In this document: positions 58,900 through 64,000 of the stretch, piece by piece | Layout of the letters: each line of letters opens with the position of its first letter | Numbering within the stretch: position 1 is the first letter of the stretch | Position numbers and translations under genes: made by a program | Assembly (NCBI GenBank): GCA_038030265.1 | Contig: CM075937.1 | Span: forward strand, 43,566,198 to 43,630,197 | From: Corythucha ciliata | Lineage: Eukaryota > Arthropoda > Insecta > Hemiptera > Tingidae | Length of the DNA stretch: 64,000 nucleotides | Direction: 5' to 3' | The notes under the pieces: generated by a model | Told to the model about the DNA's origin: nothing | Databases searched by the model: none | Seen by the model: the letters and a program-made list of their open reading frames with translations, nothing else

Positions 58900-60120
58900 G
58901 AGCTTCTGCGGATAAAGTGTAGAAAAAGCGCTAATTAGAGACTACAAGTATGGAAACAACAATTTTCGGCTTCCGAAGGAAAGTTCGTGGCACCAATTGA
59001 GGATAAGCTCTAATATTCATAAAGTTTAAACGGCATGCCAAAAACCACTTTTTTCCCCACTGAATGTGAATTCAGCTCGGACTCGATTATTTTCACTAAC
59101 ACCATACTTCCATTCCCGTAGGGAACATGGAAGTAAAAGTAAAAAAAGTCGCTAAAAGTGAAAAAAAAATTATGAAAAAGTGCTAAGCCATGGATGAAAT
59201 TGAGAAAAATCGCCCATTCAGGCTGAAATGAGGAAAAACACGAACTCACTGCAATAATTTCAGTAAAATCGCTGGAAATTGAGATAATACAGTAATTCAC
59301 AGCTGAAATGGTGAAAAATCGGTTATTTATTTCAAAAATGAGAAAAAATCGCCAATTCACTGCTGAAATGGAGAAAACGTCAATTATTCGCGGCATCTAA
59401 GGGTGAGTTCGTACCAGAAAGTGAAATAAAAACCGTTAATTAATTCGAGGCGAAAATTGGGGAAAAACACTATCTATTTCTAATATAAGAAAATCTATAA
59501 TTAGCAGCTGAAATTGGAAAAACGCTAATTAACGCTAATTTTTCTTGCTAAAATCAAGAAAAATGGCTAATTGGGAGGGGGGTTAAATTCACGGAAGACG
59601 CTAATTTGCGGTTAAAATTGAGAAAACGCCAAATCGCGGCTCAATTGGAGCGATGAACTCATGGGGGCGCAGTTTAAAGATTTGCCCGGGGGGGGCACTG
59701 CACAAGAGCTGTCTTCCAGAGTCTGTGAGAGCTATACTTAGTGTTCTTGGCAAAAACTCGCACCTCATTTGACGCTGAAATTGAGAAAAATATACCGATT
59801 CGTGGTATCTGGAGTAAACTGTGCTGATACAGCAAGAAAAAACGCTCGGTCACTGTGAAAAATAAGAAATAGCGCTAATGCGCGGCTAAAATTGGGAAAA
59901 GCGCTCTTTCGCACAAAAAATCGAGAAGACGTTTATTCTAAAACAGAAAAGCGCCAATTGATGGCTAAAATAGGGGAAACTGCCACTTCATGCCTAAAAT
60001 AGAAAAAAAATGCTAATTCACAGCTAAGATTGACAAAAAGTACTAATTAGTTGAGAAAGCGCGAATTCGTGTTTTCTGGAAGCAGCTTCTTGTTCGAAAT
60101 GGTGTAAAACCTTGGTACCT
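58900..60120 (+). repeat. Family-A tract (forward orientation)
   Basis: CGCTAATTCGCGGCTAAAAT units. The orientation switches relative to 58.4-58.9 kb. Contains the hairpin at 59106-59132. Confidence 0.75.
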
Positions 60121-60420
60121 TTTCACCCCCCCCCCCATATTTTTACCTGATTTTCAACATCTTATCCGTGAAGAAGCGATTTTTCTCAATTTCATCCATG
60201 AATTAGCGAATCGGCGAAACGTTATTTCTCAATTCCACCCGTCAAAAGGCGTCTATACATCACGAATCAGTTATTTTTTCTCAATTCTGGACTGAAAGTT
60301 GCATCGAGAAACCGATAATTATCGTTTTTGTATACTTTTAATCACAAATGTATCGCTCTTACTTCCATGTTCCCTTCGAAAATGGAAGTATGGTGTTCGT
60401 GAAAAAAATGTAGTCCGAGC
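59072..60420. repeat. Pair of inverted arms enclosing a family-A tract
   Basis: The left arm (59072-59136) reads AGCTCGGACT..TTTCAC.AACACCATACTTCCA. The right arm (60360-60420) is its reverse complement with few changes. Each arm includes a short palindrome of the form ACTTCCATGTTCCC / GGGAACATGGAAGT. The arms could be termini of a 1.3-kb foldback-type element. Confidence 0.55.
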
Positions 60421-60480
60421 TTTTCCAAGCATTTTGCCACATATTGGTCCCAAGAACAACACATGAGTGCACCTTCTCAG
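60140..60480 (-). repeat. Family-A tract (reverse orientation)
   Basis: TTTCTCAATTTCATCCATGAATTAGCG units; second orientation switch. Ends in the inverted arm containing the hairpin at 60360-60390. Confidence 0.65.
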
Positions 60481-60589
60481 AGTAGCGATTTCGTGGGCAG
60501 AAACAAAAAAAAACAGCTACTCAATTTTACTGAGCTCCGGCGACATTCAATTCACCACCAGTAAGCACCATCAGTAAAGAAAGTAAAAT

Positions 60590-61030
60590 CTCGCTTGACC
60601 AAAGACTGGTGCAACAAAAATCCCCAAAATCCGGTTTTTTACGTGCCAAAACTCGTGAATTCGGTTTTTGAAAGAACCAACTCCAATGAAATTGAGTTTG
60701 TCGGAGACCCAAACGCATTGGTCTTTGAAAAAGGCAAACCGTAGTAAAATTGTCTTTTTAAATACCGCACTAATCCTGGGCCAATGAGTTTCGTAAGAGG
60801 GTTGGAAAGCTTGAGGAATTCGAATTACAAATTTTGCTCTTTCGAATCCATGGATTTGGTTCTTTTTAAACATAAATTTCGTGATCTGGGCTCTTTTATA
60901 TCGAATCCACCCGATTTTCGCTCATTTATAACCAATTACTAGGGATTGTCGCTCATTACAAAAATAAATTCCGAAGGTTTGGGTCTTTCAATACCAACTT
61001 TCGCTGGGTTTCACACTTTTCGGATTCCAA
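60590..61030 (+). repeat. Family-D tract, both orientations
   Basis: GTGAATTCGGTTTTTGAAAG (reverse) to about 60770, then TTCGTGATCTGGGCTCTTTT (forward) from about 60830: orientation flips within the tract. Confidence 0.6.
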
Positions 61031-61539
61031 ATTTTACTTTAACAAATAAAATAGAAATCACCCCCCCCCCCACACAATTTTTTGGACGGAAAAATCCGAT
61101 TCAACGCTGTTTAAGAACAAAGGTTTCATCAATTGGAGAAAATTAACGACTTTCTTGTTGAATTATTGCGTTTTTGGCGAAAAAATTACTGTATTCTTGT
61201 TGAAAAGTTTGATTTTTAGCGAAAAAGTTTCTATTCTTTGTTCATTAGCGTGATTTCCAAGTCATTTGGACCCTCAAAAGTTGCCTAGTCGTAATTTAGC
61301 ATCAAAATCTGGCATTTCTTTGATCAAACATAATGTCATTGAGTGAACCTGTCGCGCTACTCCAGAGTTCAGATTATAATTTTCCCGTCGGCAGAAGTTG
61401 AAATACACATAATAATAAACCTTGCCCCTTTGAGAAAACCCCCTGTCCTATCATTTTCTTCCCTGTGCCCTGGATTATTCGCCTCTGTACACTTTGTGCA
61501 CATGTCAATCAAATTTTCGTTTGTGACATTTGATCTTTT

Positions 61540-61700
61540 TGTGGTTAGAAGACTTTGTAGTCAGAGCTTTTGTGGTTAGAGCATTTTGTGGTTTGATCTA
61601 TTTAGGGTTACAGCTTTTTGTGGCTCGAGCTTTTAGGGATTCAAGGTTTTTTGTGCTTCAATCAATTTTTTTGTGGTTAGAGTTTCTTGTGGTTAGTTTT
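61540..61700 (+). repeat. Family-H-like tract
   Basis: TTTTGTGGTTAGAGC units of 15-18 bp. Confidence 0.6.
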
Positions 61701-62768
61701 TTTTTAACTCAAGCACGTCCTTCGCGACCCCCCTGCCCTGTAGGCGACACCTCAAGTTTTGAGGGCTGAAATTTAAATCAAGTTTGTGTGGAGGACCCCA
61801 CGATACGTCCATGTTCCCGTCGTTCGCTTACAACATGTCTTTCACATGAAACAATTCCTACACGAGTGATTAATCATTAAAACTCACCCATCAAAATTAA
61901 TTAATTTGCCCTAGCCTGTCCTGAAGTTCTGTTCTCATAAAAATGCCAAAGTTCTAAAACGTGCTGGAAAGAGCTCTATGTCTCTCAATATTCATCCCAT
62001 GTCAACGATTGATGCAATAATAACACACACAAAAATAATTATGAACACACAAATTGAAACGACGTGACGAATAATGAATTTTGTAGCCTAATCCTAGTTC
62101 TCTTTAACGGTAACTATCAATTTGAAATATTCAACACGACCAATGAATGAAATAATGGACACAATTTGATCAATAATACACTCGCTAAAACTCAAAATAA
62201 TCGAAGAGAAACGAATCTTCGAATTCATCCTCGTCAATTTGTTTAAAAAATTAATTTAAAAATAACCAAATTGAATTTCGAAAAAATGGCCAGTTCATCG
62301 ATGGGGAATTTTGTTGTGGTCATTTTAAGCCATCATGAGAGGAAATCGGACTAAAATTCTGATAGGAGATAGGTTTGGGGTAAAAAATAGAGCTGAAACG
62401 CATTCCAAACCTTAGCAACTGTTCCGCTCAACACTTCTTATTTAAATTTTAGCAGCGTCTTCTAGGAACCTAGATGACGATTTTGAACGATTGATCATCA
62501 AATTTTATAATATTCTCTTGGAATTACAAGGGTTCAACCATTTTTACTTCGAACACATTTCTTATAATATCTTCCAAATCGCTCAACCAATCGTTTTCAA
62601 ATTTTACGGTGTACATTTAGAGATGAAGACCCAACTTTTGAGCCATCACTCGTCCAGATCTGTCGAGAAAAAAGTGGACGACGGACGCTATACCGAAAAT
62701 CGAGATTTAGGCCTTTTCGGGGTTCAGGAACACGAATCTGGTGTCAGCTAATTTTTTTGCCATTACCA
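61700..62768. other. Unannotated AT-rich sequence
   Basis: A single 86-codon frame at 62491-62751 has unremarkable composition and no recognised motif. No gene supported. Confidence 0.4.
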
Positions 62769-62798
62769 AACTTCCTTCCCTACGGGAACATTGAAGTA
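62769..62798. repeat. Dispersed palindromic hairpin, copy 4
   Basis: AACTTCCTTCCCTACGGGAA then CATTGAAGT: the same palindrome, preceded by CCATTACCAA, which recalls the CACCAT flank of the other copies. Confidence 0.5.
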
Positions 62799-62825
62799 GT
62801 ATAAACGAAGTGACAATTGTATAAC

Positions 62826-62940
62826 ACAGTTCATGGTACCTACACATAAAACGCTTACGAAGGTATACGGTACCTACGCAAAAAAAAAGTAATTTGCAGG
62901 TATGGTACCGACATGTAAAGCGCTATTTTTGCAGGTTTAC
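62826..62940 (+). repeat. Short direct repeat with GGTACC sites
   Basis: ATGGTACCTACACATAAAACGCT and ATGGTACCGACATGTAAAGC are related units about 75 bp apart, each followed by variants of GCAGGT/AAGGTAT. Confidence 0.4.
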
Positions 62941-62993
62941 TTTTCAATAAGCCGAGCTTTTCAGGAGGCCTCTAGTTTTATTGCAAATAGTGT

Positions 62994-63110
62994 ATGGTCA
63001 GGTGAAAGAAGGGGTGGTGAATGTGCCACCCCTTCTTTGCTCTGCCCCTGCCCCTGCCCTGCTTTGCTGCTGGGGTGGCATATTCACCACCCCTCCTTGC
63101 TCTTGACCAT
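62994..63110. mobile_element. Small inverted-repeat (MITE-like) element
   Basis: Arms 62994-63027 and 63077-63110 are inverted copies (29 of 34 positions match), starting ATGGTCA and containing GGGGTGGTGAAT. A second perfect 13-bp hairpin (AAAGAAGGGGTGG / CCACCCCTTCTTT) overlaps the left arm at 63005-63038. The short middle is CCCTG-rich. Looks like a foldback or MITE. Confidence 0.5.
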
Positions 63111-63259
63111 TCCTTTCATCCCTTTTGTATAGGACACTTTGTAACGCTTCTTGCACTGTGTAATAAACAATTTGTGGAGCTCAGATATTGTGTTTTTTTG
63201 TTTGCAATTTAAAGGTTTGTCAGTTGGCTTGTTACTTTCGTTACTGACGATTCGTCCTC

Positions 63260-63400
63260 TGGAAATAATCAAACGGACAATTCACGACCTAAAAATAGCT
63301 CAAATGATGATTTACGCCTTAGAAACGTTTAAAATGATAACTGATGATTTGAGCCACTTCACCTGGAAAAGTAGAATACTAAAAACTCTCATTACAACTC
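63260..63400 (-). repeat. Short family-F tract (reverse orientation)
   Basis: CAATTCACGACCTAAAAATAGC and GATGATTTACGCCTTAGAAA-type units, leading into family J. Confidence 0.55.
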
Positions 63401-63910
63401 CGCTCTGTAAACTGTCAATTTCGCAGCATAAACTGTCAATTTTGTCATAAATAACTGTCAATATTGCTCCAGAAACTGTCAATTTCGTCCTGGAAACTGT
63501 AAATTTCCAGTTTAAACTATCAATATCGACCTAACACTAACACTGTCAATATGTCTTATAAATGTGTAAATTTCGTCCATGAAACAATTTCCACCTACGA
63601 ACGTCAATTTCGTCATTCACAACTGTCAATTTCGTCGTCAAAATTATCTATATCATTCTAAAACTTCCAATTTTATCCCACAGACTGTCAATTTGGTCCT
63701 CAAATCATCCAATTTTGTAAACTGAGGAAAAATAGTCTTAAAACTCTGTAAACTGTCAATTTCGTTCTCGAATCTGCCAATTTCACCCTAGAAACTGTCA
63801 ATTTCGACATTCAAAACTGTCATTTTTTTGGTACTTTAAACTGTCAATTTCGCCTTACAATACTGTCAATTTTGCACCAAGAACTGAATATTTTGATTTG
63901 AAAGCTTAAT
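63400..63910 (+). repeat. Family-J degenerate repeat tract
   Basis: Units of about 21 bp, AAACTGTCAATTTCGTCCT, more regular than most families here. It continues toward the window edge. Confidence 0.8.
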
Positions 63911-64000
63911 TTCCACCTACGTAACAAATGATACCCAGCCTTGATGTCGAGGTTAAGCGTCAGAATTTCGGGCTCAGGCCATGGGGAAACCTCTTCTCCT

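Noticed and set aside
63400..63910. CRISPR-like array
   Set aside because: Units of about 21 bp without unique spacers and with diverged copies, in an animal genome context; a degenerate minisatellite.

Overview
The window looks like nuclear DNA from an animal, probably an invertebrate and possibly an arthropod. The only convincing gene is split by GT-AG introns. Most of the rest is non-coding and carries degraded non-LTR, Ty3/gypsy, tRNA-SINE and MITE-type elements. There is no operon layout, ribosome-binding-site pattern or dense coding. The taxon is an inference; no rRNA, complete tRNA or conserved housekeeping gene is present to fix it.

One gene can be assembled with confidence: a five-exon plus-strand gene at 30984-40788 encoding a secreted, all-helical protein of 243 residues. 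Exon 1 holds only eight codons plus one base. The intron phases are 1-0-0-0, exons 2 to 5 break the protein at helix A / AB loop / helices B-C / helix D, and the 3' flank carries AU-rich UUAUUUAUU nonamers. This is the classical layout of long-chain class I helical cytokine genes (IL-6, G-CSF, EPO, growth hormone). I propose an invertebrate cytokine, possibly a JAK/STAT (Unpaired/IL-6-like) ligand. This is the main discovery candidate. Its 5' flank holds a CRE palindrome, a TATA-like stretch, a possible uORF and two possible upstream non-coding exons. A separate possible terminal exon lies 2.3 kb downstream (43043-43537).

Roughly 18-20 kb consists of tracts of short degenerate repeats, each tract built from one of several families: A, unit 29-30 bp; B, about 31; D, 29-30; E, about 22; F, about 31; H, 17-19; I, about 29; J, about 21. 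The same families recur in both orientations. Left part (0-28 kb): B/A, A, A, D, A/E/F, F(rev), H-I-E. Middle (28-44 kb): mostly non-repetitive gene territory rich in homopolymer G/C runs, with an F tract inside intron 2. Right part (44-64 kb): E-I-H arranged as an inverted copy of the 24-26 kb block, then A, H/D, D(rev), B, A(rev)/A/A(rev), D, H, F(rev)/J.

Mobile elements recognised: a rearranged Ty3/gypsy relic (15.1-16.0 kb), a 5'-truncated non-LTR element (46.7-48.2 kb, minus), a short non-LTR 3' end with a target duplication (53.6-54.1 kb, minus), a tRNA-derived SINE with a perfect 13-bp target duplication (26.35-26.54 kb, minus), MITE-like elements (12.40-12.56 and 62.99-63.11 kb), several hAT-like terminal motifs, and a dispersed palindromic hairpin seen four times.
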